Assembly (NCBI GenBank): GCA_964384025.1
Contig: CAYLJJ010000004.1
Location: 1 to 64,000 of the forward strand
Reading direction: 5' to 3'
DNA from: CAYLJJ01 sp964384025
GTDB taxonomy: Bacteria > Myxococcota_A > Bradymonadia > UBA7976 > UBA1532
DNA: 64,000 nucleotides
Every line of letters begins with the position of its first letter. The first letter of the stretch is position 1. Made by a program: the position numbers and the translations under genes. The notes beneath the pieces are model-generated. The model was not told the origin of the DNA. It made no database searches and saw only the letters and a list, made by a program, of their open reading frames with translations. Positions 15,385 through 24,146 of this stretch are shown here, one piece after another.

Positions 15385-17828
15385 TGTACGGAGCCTTCAG
15401 CCGACGTCTGGGAGCCTTCTGCCTGGGGCTTTGGCTCCTGAGCTTGTTTGAGGGGATCTTTCCTGCTTTGGGGCTCTGGCTCCTCCTGAGCCCTCTCCTC
15501 CTGCTTTGGGTGCTTCTCCCAGATCTCCTCTCCTTCAGTGCTCCTGGGCGAGCATTGATGAGGGCTGATCCGAGGGCTCTGACGATCCTGCTTCTCAGCC
15601 TCTTGGGGCTCTGGCTTCTGAGGTTCTCTCTCCAAGAACTTCTCTTGCTGATCATGGATCGGGTCCAAGATCCCAGCCTACTCCCAGTGATCGCCGCCCT
15701 CTTGGCGTTGCTCCTCACGAGCGCCCTGCTCCCCCCGTTGATCCTGCTCTCCGCTCCCCTTGAGCAGGGCCTTGGGGTCCTGCCCCGTCCGTTGTTCTTT
15801 GCGTTGGCCGCCCTGCTTCTCTGGCTGGCGCTCTGGGGACCCTGGCAGATCTTGGCCAAGAACCTCAGGCCGCAGCCCTTCCTCTTCACCCTCTTGAGTT
15901 TATCCCTAGTTCTATTCGCGCGGCGAATCCCTTGGAGGCTTTGGAGCGCTGTTTCTCTGGCGAGCGTCAGCCTCTGCGTGGGCCTCTATGCGCTCTGGGC
16001 CTACTCAAAGCAGCCTGAGCTGCGCAGATTTTTAGAAGAGCGTCAGGGCCTAACCCCCTATATCGTGGCGGGTTTTCATCGTCTGACAGATGGCGACGGA
16101 GATGGCTTTAGCCCCTATCTGGGAGGGGGGGACTGTGATGATCAAAAGCCTGAAAAGAACCCTCTCGCCTACGACTTCCCCGAGAATGGCCTCGATGAAG
16201 ATTGTCAGGGAGGAGACGCGGTGGCGTTTCCCCATGAAGATCTTCAAACCGCCAAGCACACCCCGCTGCCCCCTCAGCTTCAGAAGCCCTGGAATCTCCT
16301 CTTTATCACCATCGAAGCTCTCCGGCCTCAGCAGCTCTCCCTCTATGGCAATGAGAGGTCAACCAGCCCTCAGATGGAGGCTCTGGCCCAAGAGGGGCTC
16401 CTCTTTGAGCGAGCCTATACCCCTGCCAACGCTACCCGTCACGCCCTGCCCACTTTGATGGCAGGGCGAGACTTTGGAGATCTTGATCTCCTGCGCTCGG
16501 GGAACTTCATCCAGGTTCAAGAGAGCAACCGACTTCTCTTTCAGCGCCTCCAGGAACAGGGTTGGTACAACGAGGCGTTGATCTCCACTGAGCTGGCGCG
16601 GGGAATGTTCTATGGCTTGGAGCAGGGCTTTGAGCGCTTCGAGGGAGTGGAGCAAGCGGGGCTCCGTCAACGCAGCGCGCCTCGCTTTGAGCGCGCCTTC
16701 AAGACCAACTTAGAGCGGGCGCTCAAGAGCAAAAAACCCTGGGCCACTTGGATACACCTTATGGATCCTCACGAGCCCTACCTGAGCCACAAAGGGTTTC
16801 CCTTTGGGCGCAAAACCCTGGAGCGCTATGAGGCGGAGATCGCTTACACCGATCAGGCCATCGGGCGGCTCTGGGAGCTGCTCAAGGTCAAGGGAGAAGC
16901 AGCACGGACGATCATCCTGATCACCTCAGATCATGGGGAGGAGTTTGGAGAGCATGGAGGTCGCTTTCATGGCAAGACTCTCTATGAGGAGAGCATCCGA
17001 GTCCCTTGGCTGATCCACATCCCTGGGGCTCCAGCGCGGCGCTATCAGGCTCCGGTGAGCACACTGGATATTCCTGAGACCTTAGCCAACCTGATGGGCC
17101 TCCCTCCTGGCCTTGATTATGGTGGACAGAGCCAGGTATCCAGGCTCTTTGACTCCGCTGAGCCCAACTGGAACCGGCTGATCTATGTAGACTGTATCCG
17201 CAAACCAGAGCAGCCCAGAGATCGCCTTGTCAGCCTTTTAGAGTGGCCCTACAAGGTGATCCTAGACTTTAAGAAAGGACATGAACACCTCTTTAATCTC
17301 GAAGAGGATCCCAAGGAGGAGCAAAACCTTCGAGAGGAGCAGCCTGAGCGTTTTGAGCGCCTCGCAGGGCTGATCCGCAGAGAGGATCGGCGCAATCAAG
17401 CTCGCCTGACCGAGCGGCTCAAGCAGCGCTTTATCTCCAGAAACCCTCCCCCCAAGCATCAAGCTGTCCAGGTCGCTCCAGGCTTAGAGTGGCTTGGCTC
17501 AGAGATTGAGACTCAAAGACCCCATATGCGCGAGCTGCACTTTATACGCAGCTGGTTCCGCGCCGCTGGTTCTCGGCGAGATGATCTCCATATCCAGTTC
17601 AGCTTTGAGGGTGGGGGGATGAAATCCAGGCGCCAGCGTTATCGTCCCTTAGCGGGGCTCTATCCAACCCAGCGCTGGGCTGAGGGAGAGGTGCTGGAGG
17701 ATCTCCGCTTGGTGCGCTTTGTGAAGCGCAAAGGAGAGATCAAGGTCTCCTTAGAGATCTACAAAGGGCGAGAACGCCTCTTTGGCCCGGTGGGAGTTGG
17801 GACGATACACTCCTGGATTAAGAGATGA
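15384..17828 (+). CDS. Membrane sulfatase-like hydrolase with MopE-type metal-binding loop
   Basis: Alkaline-phosphatase-superfamily enzyme with several N-terminal membrane helices (about residues 8-215), so the catalytic domain should be periplasmic. Residues about 237-275 hold a MopE-type acidic segment (DGDGDGFSPY, GGDCDD, NGLDEDCQGGD) likely to bind Ca2+. The sulfatase domain has FITIEALRPQQLSLYGN, with Glu (E311) where Asp is normally the first metal ligand; the candidate nucleophile is T351 in NATRHALPTLMAG and D516/H517 lie in TSDHGEEFGEHGG. A Thr nucleophile points to a phospho-transferase or phosphodiesterase (LtaS/OpgB-like) rather than a Cys/Ser sulfatase. ATG 15384 is preferred to GTG 15381. 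Confidence 0.82.
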   Translation: MYGAFSRRLGAFCLGLWLLSLFEGIFPALGLWLLLSPLLLLWVLLPDLLSFSAPGRALMRADPRALTILLLSLLGLWLLRFSLQELLLLIMDRVQDPSLLPVIAALLALLLTSALLPPLILLSAPLEQGLGVLPRPLFFALAALLLWLALWGPWQILAKNLRPQPFLFTLLSLSLVLFARRIPWRLWSAVSLASVSLCVGLYALWAYSKQPELRRFLEERQGLTPYIVAGFHRLTDGDGDGFSPYLGGGDCDDQKPEKNPLAYDFPENGLDEDCQGGDAVAFPHEDLQTAKHTPLPPQLQKPWNLLFITIEALRPQQLSLYGNERSTSPQMEALAQEGLLFERAYTPANATRHALPTLMAGRDFGDLDLLRSGNFIQVQESNRLLFQRLQEQGWYNEALISTELARGMFYGLEQGFERFEGVEQAGLRQRSAPRFERAFKTNLERALKSKKPWATWIHLMDPHEPYLSHKGFPFGRKTLERYEAEIAYTDQAIGRLWELLKVKGEAARTIILITSDHGEEFGEHGGRFHGKTLYEESIRVPWLIHIPGAPARRYQAPVSTLDIPETLANLMGLPPGLDYGGQSQVSRLFDSAEPNWNRLIYVDCIRKPEQPRDRLVSLLEWPYKVILDFKKGHEHLFNLEEDPKEEQNLREEQPERFERLAGLIRREDRRNQARLTERLKQRFISRNPPPKHQAVQVAPGLEWLGSEIETQRPHMRELHFIRSWFRAAGSRRDDLHIQFSFEGGGMKSRRQRYRPLAGLYPTQRWAEGEVLEDLRLVRFVKRKGEIKVSLEIYKGRERLFGPVGVGTIHSWIKR

Positions 17829-17896
17829 AGTTTCTTTTCAAACATCTGGTTTTCTTGAGCGTGGTTCATCTGCTGGTAGATCATGCTGCCCTTTGA
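17825..17896 (+). CDS. Possible 23-residue hydrophobic peptide overlapping the sulfatase stop
   Basis: An ATG overlapping the sulfatase TGA (ATGA) opens a 23-codon frame beginning MKFLFKHLVFLSVVHLL. The peptide looks like a signal sequence or small membrane peptide. It could be a coupled microprotein, a remnant of a decayed secreted-protein gene, or chance. There is no independent support. Confidence 0.2.
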   Translation: MKFLFKHLVFLSVVHLLVDHAAL

Positions 17897-17959
17897 GTTC
17901 TAAAGCTGCTTATGTTGCTTTAGCAGGCGCGCTCCTCTTTGAGGAGGAGTCTCCAGCCT

Positions 17960-18044
17960 CGCTCTCCCACCCAATCGCTTTGGTTTGCCCCACCCTAGAA
18001 AAAAAGGGAGAGTGGGTCATCGTTTTTGAAAGAGTGGGAGAGCG
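17960..18044 (+). promoter_or_regulatory. RBS-masking inverted repeat with a competing copy
   Basis: CGCTCTCCCAC at 17960-17970 is perfectly complementary to GTGGGAGAGCG at 18034-18044, which contains the RBS and touches the ATG at 18045. A second GGGAGAGTGGG at 18006-18016 can also pair with CTCTCCCAC. Two mutually exclusive folds are therefore possible: one hides the RBS, the other frees it. This is the geometry of a translational switch; ligand or trigger unknown. Confidence 0.5.
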
Positions 18045-20456
18045 ATGAAGATGCTTAAACTCGCAGCCTGCGCGCTGTTGCTCCTCCAAGGATGCCAGTT
18101 CGAGATGGATGAGGAGAGTGAGGAGCTGGGGGTCAACTCATCACCCGATATGGCTCACAGCTCAGATCGGGGTAACCCAGAGCCACTCCCTGACGCGATG
18201 ATCGACACCGCAGCAGTTCAACCCGATCTTCGTCCAATCTTTCCTGATGCCAGCCCTCCTCCCCCCGACATGGAGCTTCAAGATGAGGCGCTTTTACCAC
18301 CAGATTTAGAGCCCATTGAACCCCCCTTTGGCTGTGAAGAGGCTTGTTTGCGCCTCTCTGACTGCGCTTGGGAGAGCTGCGATAACCCCGATCTCAATCA
18401 GATCTGCCTGGACTATTGCCAGGAGTACCCCAGCATCATCGGGGCGCTAGAGGAGGAGAGCTGTGATGAGCTGCTCAATTTAATCGAGGAGGTAAGCCCC
18501 GGGAGCTGTAGCCCTCCCCCCTCCGACTGTGCACAGATCTGTGAGATCTTTGAGAGCTGCGTAGAGATGGAGGAGATCTGTCCCGGTGAGCAGCTCCAGG
18601 AGGAGGGGCTCTTCTCTAGGGCGCGATGTGAGGATTCCTGTGATCTGCTGGCCCCCATCGAAGCTTTCTTGAGTGAGTTCTCCTGCCAAAGTTTCACGCA
18701 GCTAAACGAGCTTGTTCCCGGCTTGGTAGAGGAGTGCGATGCCTCCTTCTGTCAAGGGCTCTGTGATGAGCTGGCCTTCTGCGCCACCCTAGAGGAGCTG
18801 AGGCTCTGCCCTGGCTTCGATCGAAGAGACCGTGAAGAGGTACAGGTTCGCTGTATGGAACACTGCCCCACCTTTGAGCAGCCTGAAGGCTTGGAGCTGG
18901 GCTGTGAAGAGTTGGTCTCCAACGTCGCCAGTCTGGATCCAGAGTTTCAGGCTGTCTGTCAGGGCAACGCAGAGGATGACTGTCTGATGATCTGTGACGA
19001 ATTCCTCTTCTGCCTTGGCCAAGAGGGACGCTGTCTGATGGAGGAGCCTGAACTCATCTTCGAGGGCTGTATTCAACGCTGCGTTGAGTTTGATCAGCTC
19101 GTTGAGTCGCTCTTCCCGATGAGCTGTGAGGAGATGTTGGAGGTTGCCTCAACATTCTTCCCTGAACATGTAGAGCTTTGCTCTCCTGAGCATAGCTGCG
19201 CAGGGCATTGCGATCGCGTCTTGAGCTGCGCAGATCAAGAGCTGGGGCTCTGTATGAGCCCAATTGAGTGTCTTGATCCTGCGCGCTGTGATCCAGAGGG
19301 TGGCTTTGATGGCTTCTGGGAGTATTGCCACCGTGACTGTCTGGAACATGGCTCTGTTGAGGAGGGTGCTCACTGTGAAGAGCTGCTCTCCGCTCTCTTC
19401 TCTGAGGAGGTCTATGGCTGTGATCCCTTAGATAGCTGTGAGGAGATGGGGAGCTACCTCAACCACTGCGCGGAGGTTGAGTGCGCAGAGCCTCAAGCGC
19501 CCTTCATCGAAGAGTTTCAGCAGAGCTGTGAGGAGATCGGCTTTGAGGTAGCCCAGTCGCTCCTTGGCTCCGGCTGTGCTGTGCTCGTCGATACTTGGCG
19601 CTCCATTGTCCCTGGGTTCGCTGAATCCTGTCCGCCTCTCGAGCCGGGCTGTGAGGAACTCTGCGCTGGGCTCTCCGCCTGTGTGGAGAGCGGAGAGGTC
19701 GATTGTGCTGCTGATCCTGAGGAGATCTGGGAGATCTGTGCGCGAGACTGCGCTGAGGTGGGAGATTTAGGCATCTCCTTCAGCTGTGAGAGCTTCCCCC
19801 TGCTGGAGTCTCTCTCATCCGAGTATGCTGATCTCTGTCACCCAGAGCGCGCCTGTGAGGGCTTCTGCGATCAAGCTTTGGCTTGCACCGCTCAAGAGGA
19901 GGGGCTCTGTTTTCAGATCTCGGATGAGGACAGAGTTCAACTGGGCTCGATCTGCCTAGAGCGCTGCTCAGAGGTGGGGGGGGTTGAGGAGCAGCAATGC
20001 TCTGAGCTGTTGGAGCGCTTGGATCCTAACCCTGATGGTCTCTGTAATGAGATCGATAGCTGTGAGGAGTTCTGCGCCCACAGTGAGTTCTGCCTTGAGC
20101 GCCACTGCAGCTCCGAGATCCAACCCAGAGAGGAGTGTGTAGAGAGCTGTGCTCAGTTTGGGACGATCTGGCAGAGCTTTGATCTCGCCTGTGACTCCAT
20201 GATGGAGCTGGTGCAGTTTCAATATCCCGACTTCGAGGAGCTGTGTTCGCCTCCATCGCTCTGCAATGGCCTCTGTGATCGAGTCATTGAGTGCACCGAG
20301 GGCTGCTCAGACTTCAATGCGGAGGAGTGGACTCAGATCTGCGCTGAGCAGTGTGGACTGTTTGAGAGCGTCGAGATTCCAGAGAGCTGCTGGGAACTGC
20401 GCGAGATGCTCGCTCCCTTTGTCTCCGGCTTAGACAACTGCAATCCAGAGCCTTAG
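18045..20456 (+). CDS. Cysteine-rich lipoprotein with ten repeats of about 75 residues
   Basis: Predicted outer-surface lipoprotein: MKMLKLAACALLLLQGC gives a lipobox with C17, followed by an Asp/Pro-rich linker to about residue 95. The rest is ten copies of one module beginning with a C-x3-C-x6-C-like pattern (for example CEEACLRLSDC, CDELAFC, CDEFLFC, CEEFCAHSEFC), then a mid C-x-x-x-C pair, then a SCEELL-type strand, and a closing Cys near ELC. Most modules have six to eight cysteines, even-numbered enough for internal disulfides. The protein is strongly acidic. I do not recognise the module as a named family. Its mRNA start is masked by an inverted repeat. Surface adhesion or binding is a guess. 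Confidence 0.85.
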   Translation: MKMLKLAACALLLLQGCQFEMDEESEELGVNSSPDMAHSSDRGNPEPLPDAMIDTAAVQPDLRPIFPDASPPPPDMELQDEALLPPDLEPIEPPFGCEEACLRLSDCAWESCDNPDLNQICLDYCQEYPSIIGALEEESCDELLNLIEEVSPGSCSPPPSDCAQICEIFESCVEMEEICPGEQLQEEGLFSRARCEDSCDLLAPIEAFLSEFSCQSFTQLNELVPGLVEECDASFCQGLCDELAFCATLEELRLCPGFDRRDREEVQVRCMEHCPTFEQPEGLELGCEELVSNVASLDPEFQAVCQGNAEDDCLMICDEFLFCLGQEGRCLMEEPELIFEGCIQRCVEFDQLVESLFPMSCEEMLEVASTFFPEHVELCSPEHSCAGHCDRVLSCADQELGLCMSPIECLDPARCDPEGGFDGFWEYCHRDCLEHGSVEEGAHCEELLSALFSEEVYGCDPLDSCEEMGSYLNHCAEVECAEPQAPFIEEFQQSCEEIGFEVAQSLLGSGCAVLVDTWRSIVPGFAESCPPLEPGCEELCAGLSACVESGEVDCAADPEEIWEICARDCAEVGDLGISFSCESFPLLESLSSEYADLCHPERACEGFCDQALACTAQEEGLCFQISDEDRVQLGSICLERCSEVGGVEEQQCSELLERLDPNPDGLCNEIDSCEEFCAHSEFCLERHCSSEIQPREECVESCAQFGTIWQSFDLACDSMMELVQFQYPDFEELCSPPSLCNGLCDRVIECTEGCSDFNAEEWTQICAEQCGLFESVEIPESCWELREMLAPFVSGLDNCNPEP

Positions 20457-20855
20457 AGCGCGGTGAACGTCGATTGAGGGTATGGCTCAACGCACACATA
20501 AACTCCAAAACCGCTGCATGGCGGATATGTAGAGTCCTATCTATCAGCAGCCTCTAGTCTAAGCCCTGAGTTCAGCAAGCAGGAGAGCAAAATCCTGTGG
20601 AAGCAAAGCCTTGTCTATCATCAATCTCTGATTTGAACGCTCAGCAGGAGAGGTGAGGCTCCATCAACCGGGAAGCTTTTGAGACTATCCTCCCTGTCCG
20701 ATCTCCTCTAAGCTTCACTCTCGAACCCGCTGCTTTTGAAAAGCCAGCAACAACCCCTATAAACACAGGCCTCCTCACCAGAGATTATTACCTGAAAAGA
20801 TGAGTTAATAAAGCTTATACTGCCGCGTCAGGCGCTCAAACTCAGGACAAAATTG
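20457..20855. other. Intergenic region with one promoter-like site
   Basis: About 400 bases without a convincing gene on either strand. The only clear signal is a sigma70-like site near the right end. No tRNA-like or strong terminator fold was seen. Confidence 0.6.
20736..20763 (+). promoter_or_regulatory. Candidate sigma70-type promoter for the redoxin operon
   Basis: TTGAAA at 20736-20741 and TATAAA at 20758-20763 are separated by 16 bases. The site lies about 90 bases upstream of the ATG at 20856. Confidence 0.4.
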
Positions 20856-21446
20856 ATGATCCTTCGAACGACCCTGCTCAGCCTCCTTCTTTGCACTCTG
20901 CTCCCTGCCTGCGTCGCTGAGGAGGAGGACTCAAGCGCAGATGTTGGAGTCCAAGCAGACCAAGGTCCCCGTGAAAATTACCCCTCCGGTGGCTATGGGG
21001 TTGAGGAGGGGGCGATCCTCGAAGACCACAGCTTTACAGAGGCGATGGGAGAACCCCTCTCTCTGGCAGATATCTACGGTCAGGAAGGCAACCAGATTCT
21101 GCTGATCAGCACCTCTGCGGGTTGGTGTACAGCCTGTCGAGAGGAGCAGTCCAACCTCAAAAGCCTCTATACGGACTACCACGAGCGAGGTTTAGAGATC
21201 CTCCTCACAGTCTTTGAAGATTCAGATTTTAACCCTGCTACGGTAGAGAACGCGCGGGCTTGGAAGACGCAATATGATCTGCGCTTCCCTGTGATCGCCG
21301 ATACTGAGAACTACTTCTCCAAGTTCTACCCTCCTGACTCAACCCCCATGAATATGCTCGTGGAGGTGGAGGGCATGAAGATCATCAGCATCAAGACGGG
21401 TTGGGATGAGTCCCTCACCCGCGCCATCCTGGACGCCAAGCTATGA
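20856..21446 (+). CDS. Redoxin-type lipoprotein with CxxC active site
   Basis: Lipid-anchored thioredoxin-fold protein. MILRTTLLSLLLCTLLPAC provides a lipobox with C19; residues 83-95 read LISTSAGWCTAC, giving the redox pair C91/C94. LEILLTVFEDSDFNPATV, LRFPVIADTENYF and a conserved STPMNMLVE cis-Pro loop follow, as in TlpA/ResA. ATG 20856 is preferred over the TTG at 20853. Likely oxidises or reduces disulfides, or handles cytochrome maturation, outside the cytoplasm. The stop overlaps the next start (ATGA). It lies directly downstream of a very cysteine-rich lipoprotein gene, which is suggestive of a shared need for disulfide handling. Confidence 0.82.
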   Translation: MILRTTLLSLLLCTLLPACVAEEEDSSADVGVQADQGPRENYPSGGYGVEEGAILEDHSFTEAMGEPLSLADIYGQEGNQILLISTSAGWCTACREEQSNLKSLYTDYHERGLEILLTVFEDSDFNPATVENARAWKTQYDLRFPVIADTENYFSKFYPPDSTPMNMLVEVEGMKIISIKTGWDESLTRAILDAKL

Positions 21447-21943
21447 GCACACTCTCGCTGATCCTCTCTCTTCTCCTGGTTCCCAACTCTCTTCAGGCCG
21501 TTGAGGCCCTCAAAGAGGCGCGCCCTCAAGTAGCGAACTTCATCGCGAGGGATATGAATGGTCGGGAGGTTAACCTGGAGTCATATAAGGGCAAGGTGCT
21601 GATCCTGGCCTTCTGGGCTACCTGGTGTGCCCCCTGTAAGAAGGCGATGCCCCTCTTTGAGGAGCTGGCGAAGTCTGACGATGTCGCCCTCTTGGCGATC
21701 AGCATGGATGACGCTCAGACCCAATCCCGTCTGCGGGGTGTGGTCAGACGCTACCGCTGGAAAATGCCGGTTCTGACCGACGCCGATGGCCGCCTCGCCC
21801 GCGCTATGAACCCCAAGGGCAGCGCCCCCTTCACCCTGCTCTTAGATCGTCAACAACGCCTCAGCTTCAGCAAGGAGGGTTTTAATATGGGAGAGGCAGA
21901 GGAGTGGAAGCGGCGCGTTAAAGCCCTGGTCGCTGAGAAGTGA
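21443..21943 (+). CDS. TlpA-like periplasmic thioredoxin
   Basis: Thioredoxin-fold protein with a cleavable signal peptide (MSTLSLILSLLLVPNSLQA). The active site is C62-x-x-C65 in FWATWCAPCKKAMP, preceded by LESYKGKVLILAFWA, the TlpA/ResA/AhpC-TSA signature. The cis-Pro loop is KGSAPFTLLLD. Reduces disulfides in the periplasm. Overlaps the preceding redoxin by 4 bases and the following beta-barrel gene by 4 (GTGA), so the three form a coupled operon: two thioredoxins differing in location (lipid-anchored versus soluble) and one outer-membrane protein. Confidence 0.88.
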   Translation: MSTLSLILSLLLVPNSLQAVEALKEARPQVANFIARDMNGREVNLESYKGKVLILAFWATWCAPCKKAMPLFEELAKSDDVALLAISMDDAQTQSRLRGVVRRYRWKMPVLTDADGRLARAMNPKGSAPFTLLLDRQQRLSFSKEGFNMGEAEEWKRRVKALVAEK

Positions 21944-23478
21944 GGCTCCTGCTTCTGTTCCCTCTCCTGTTTCCTCTCTACAGCTCAGCCCAAGTCAGCG
22001 CGGTGGAGAGCCTGAACATCAGCTGGTTTGCGAACAATGACAATGGGAAGGAAGAGGACGATGAGTTCTTCCTCCTCCGTCAGCGCCTCGACCTACAAGG
22101 CAATGCTCAGGGGATGGAGGCTCAAGCTCGTCTAGATGGCGCTCGCTTTCTGGGAGCCCCCAACAGCAGCTATGAGGATGATCTTCGCTTAGAGCGCCTC
22201 TCGCTGAGTTGGCGCTTAGGCCGCTGGCGGATCGAGGCGGGTGATCACCATGTTCAGTTGGGGCGGGGGATCATCCTCTCGCTTAAACCGGTGGAGCCCG
22301 CTGGTATCGATGTTGCTCTTCGAGGTGGGCGCCTGAGCTATCAGGATCCCATGCATGACCTGGGGCTCTTTGCAGGGCACAGCAACCCGGTGAACTTCGA
22401 TATGCTCTCTCGTAAGTTTGTGGAGGACACCGAGGATCTTATCGCTGGAGCCCGCTATGCCATCAAGCCCTCTCCCTCTCTCCCTGAGCTGGAGTTTTTT
22501 GCCGCTTGGGTGGAGCCCAAACAGCAGGAGGGGGCAGAGCTGGAGGAGTTGGGCGTCTTGGAGGTTAAGGATAGGGATCGCAACTGGAACGTCGGGGGGG
22601 CGATCAAAGCTCCACAGATCACCGACTGGCTTGACCTCTATCTGGAAGCAGACTACCAACGACGGCGGCTGATCGACAAAGAGGAGAAGGGCAAGGCGCT
22701 CTACGGGACCTTGGACCTCAGCCTAGGAGAGACCCTCCTGCTCTTTGAGGGGATCTACTTGGATACCTTTGAGCAAACAGGGAGCAATCACACTGTCCTT
22801 GTCCAACGCACCCCATACAACCGACCACCCACCATTGAACGCATAGATCAGGAGGTGCTCAACACTTCTGATGTGCAGGGAGGGCGCCTACGTATAGAGC
22901 GCAGCTTGGGGAACCCTGATTATGTAGCCCATATCAACGGGATGTATCGCTGGCAAGAACCAGGAAAAGAGAGTGAAGTTCAACAGCGTCATGGATACTT
23001 TGGTTTTGAACTCTATCTTCCTCAACGCCTCAGCTTTGGTGGCGGTTATCGAGATGAACACAAGACCCAAGATGTGGGCGGAGAGGGGAACGCCCTCCTC
23101 AAGAAGATCTATCACGCTGAGGCCGATTTTACTTGGGGCTTTGGCTCTTATGAACTGCATCTCCTGAGTAACAATGAGCTTAGAGAACGGCCGAGTGACG
23201 ATCCTTTTAAGATGAAATCCTATGCGCGGGGCAGCACCCTCTTAGGTTTAGAACGAGCAAACTTGGGCGGCTTGACCTTAGAGTATGGCTATGACACAGA
23301 GCGGGATGATGTACGACAACACTTTCTAGCTGCTCTGATTCACTGGCGAATCAATCAAAGCCATGATTTTAAGGCTGTATTGGGCAGTCAACGTGGAGGA
23401 ATCAAGTGTGTTGGAGGGAGCTGTCGAGAGTATCCCGCCTTCGTTGGGGCCAGCGCAGGATGGCAGGGACGTTTCTAG
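21940..23478 (+). CDS. Outer-membrane beta-barrel, DUF6029-like
   Basis: Predicted outer-membrane protein. It starts with GTG at 21940, overlapping the previous stop, and has a signal peptide MRLLLLFPLLFPLYSSAQ. The body alternates polar and aromatic residues in many short amphipathic strands (for example RLERLSLSWRLGRWRIEAGD and VQLGRGIILSLKP), and it ends with strand-like RFxF-type residues (GWQGRF). The early LGRGIILS and GIDVALRGGRLSY segments resemble the DUF6029 family. No enzymatic motif. Coupling to two thioredoxin-like proteins suggests it may carry or need disulfides (a CVGGSC pair is near the C-terminus) or work with them in an export or cytochrome process. Confidence 0.65.
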   Translation: MRLLLLFPLLFPLYSSAQVSAVESLNISWFANNDNGKEEDDEFFLLRQRLDLQGNAQGMEAQARLDGARFLGAPNSSYEDDLRLERLSLSWRLGRWRIEAGDHHVQLGRGIILSLKPVEPAGIDVALRGGRLSYQDPMHDLGLFAGHSNPVNFDMLSRKFVEDTEDLIAGARYAIKPSPSLPELEFFAAWVEPKQQEGAELEELGVLEVKDRDRNWNVGGAIKAPQITDWLDLYLEADYQRRRLIDKEEKGKALYGTLDLSLGETLLLFEGIYLDTFEQTGSNHTVLVQRTPYNRPPTIERIDQEVLNTSDVQGGRLRIERSLGNPDYVAHINGMYRWQEPGKESEVQQRHGYFGFELYLPQRLSFGGGYRDEHKTQDVGGEGNALLKKIYHAEADFTWGFGSYELHLLSNNELRERPSDDPFKMKSYARGSTLLGLERANLGGLTLEYGYDTERDDVRQHFLAALIHWRINQSHDFKAVLGSQRGGIKCVGGSCREYPAFVGASAGWQGRF

Positions 23479-24146
23479 ATGTAATCGCTTGGATATCCTG
23501 CCATCCCGCCAAAGAAAGCGCACACATGCGCAATTCTGCTATCAATGTTCATCATACTCATCACTTGTGATGTTGCATCTGATTATGAATATGCACAATG
23601 ATTGAGCACGACGACTATTGGATCAGCTCGGCGAATCTACGAATCGGTATGCCCGCTGCGATAAGATATAGTGCAGCGCATTGCTCCAATATCAACTCGA
23701 ACCATCTACGATGGGATAAATCGCTCTCATTGTTGATTTTTTTGGGATGATCCTGTCAGTAACGACTGCTATATAGAATCGACCATTCACATTTGGATCT
23801 CAGGACGGGGTCGATGCTCACGAGGGACCAGAACGATCTGGTCAAGGGATTAACCTGCTGTTGCTGATAACAGCCATCCCCCTGACGATCCACGTCGAGG
23901 GAGTATTGTCGTGCCGGTGAGTTTCTGCCACCATTCCAGAGTGGTGTCACACATTCTCAGGGGAGCCCAGCGATACTGCAGCGCTCACGCCGCCTACCAA
24001 ATACAGGGTGAGGTTGCAGGGCGGCGAGGAGTTCATCGAGTGGCAAAATTATAGATTGATCGTCCTAATTTTCAAATTTACTGCATTTACACTCACAACA
24101 TAGTATAAAAATATGAGTTGACATTGGTCGGGAGCGAGGATTTTAG
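23479..24146. other. Long intergenic region with degraded sequence
   Basis: About 670 bases with no intact gene. Between about 23755 and 23920 two frames give peptides resembling a transposase core. The right end (24060-24120) is AT-rich with TATAAA near 24104 and probably carries the promoter of the Kelch gene. Confidence 0.55.
23755..23920 (+). pseudogene. Possible IS5-family transposase remnant
   Basis: One frame (from 23758) reads NDCYIESTIHIWISG, similar to the xIDSTxVrAH region around the first catalytic Asp of IS5-type transposases. A second frame (from about 23810) reads GPERSGQGIN and then LLLITAIPLTIHVEG, resembling the GxxRGGxxTKIHLLVDalGxPLrfxltxG segment. The frames differ and stops interrupt both, so it would be a dead fragment. 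The similarity is from pattern recall and is weak. Confidence 0.28.

Noticed and set aside
17782..18048. 88-residue frame overlapping the sulfatase end
   Set aside because: Starts inside the sulfatase and runs through the inverted repeat; composition not protein-like.
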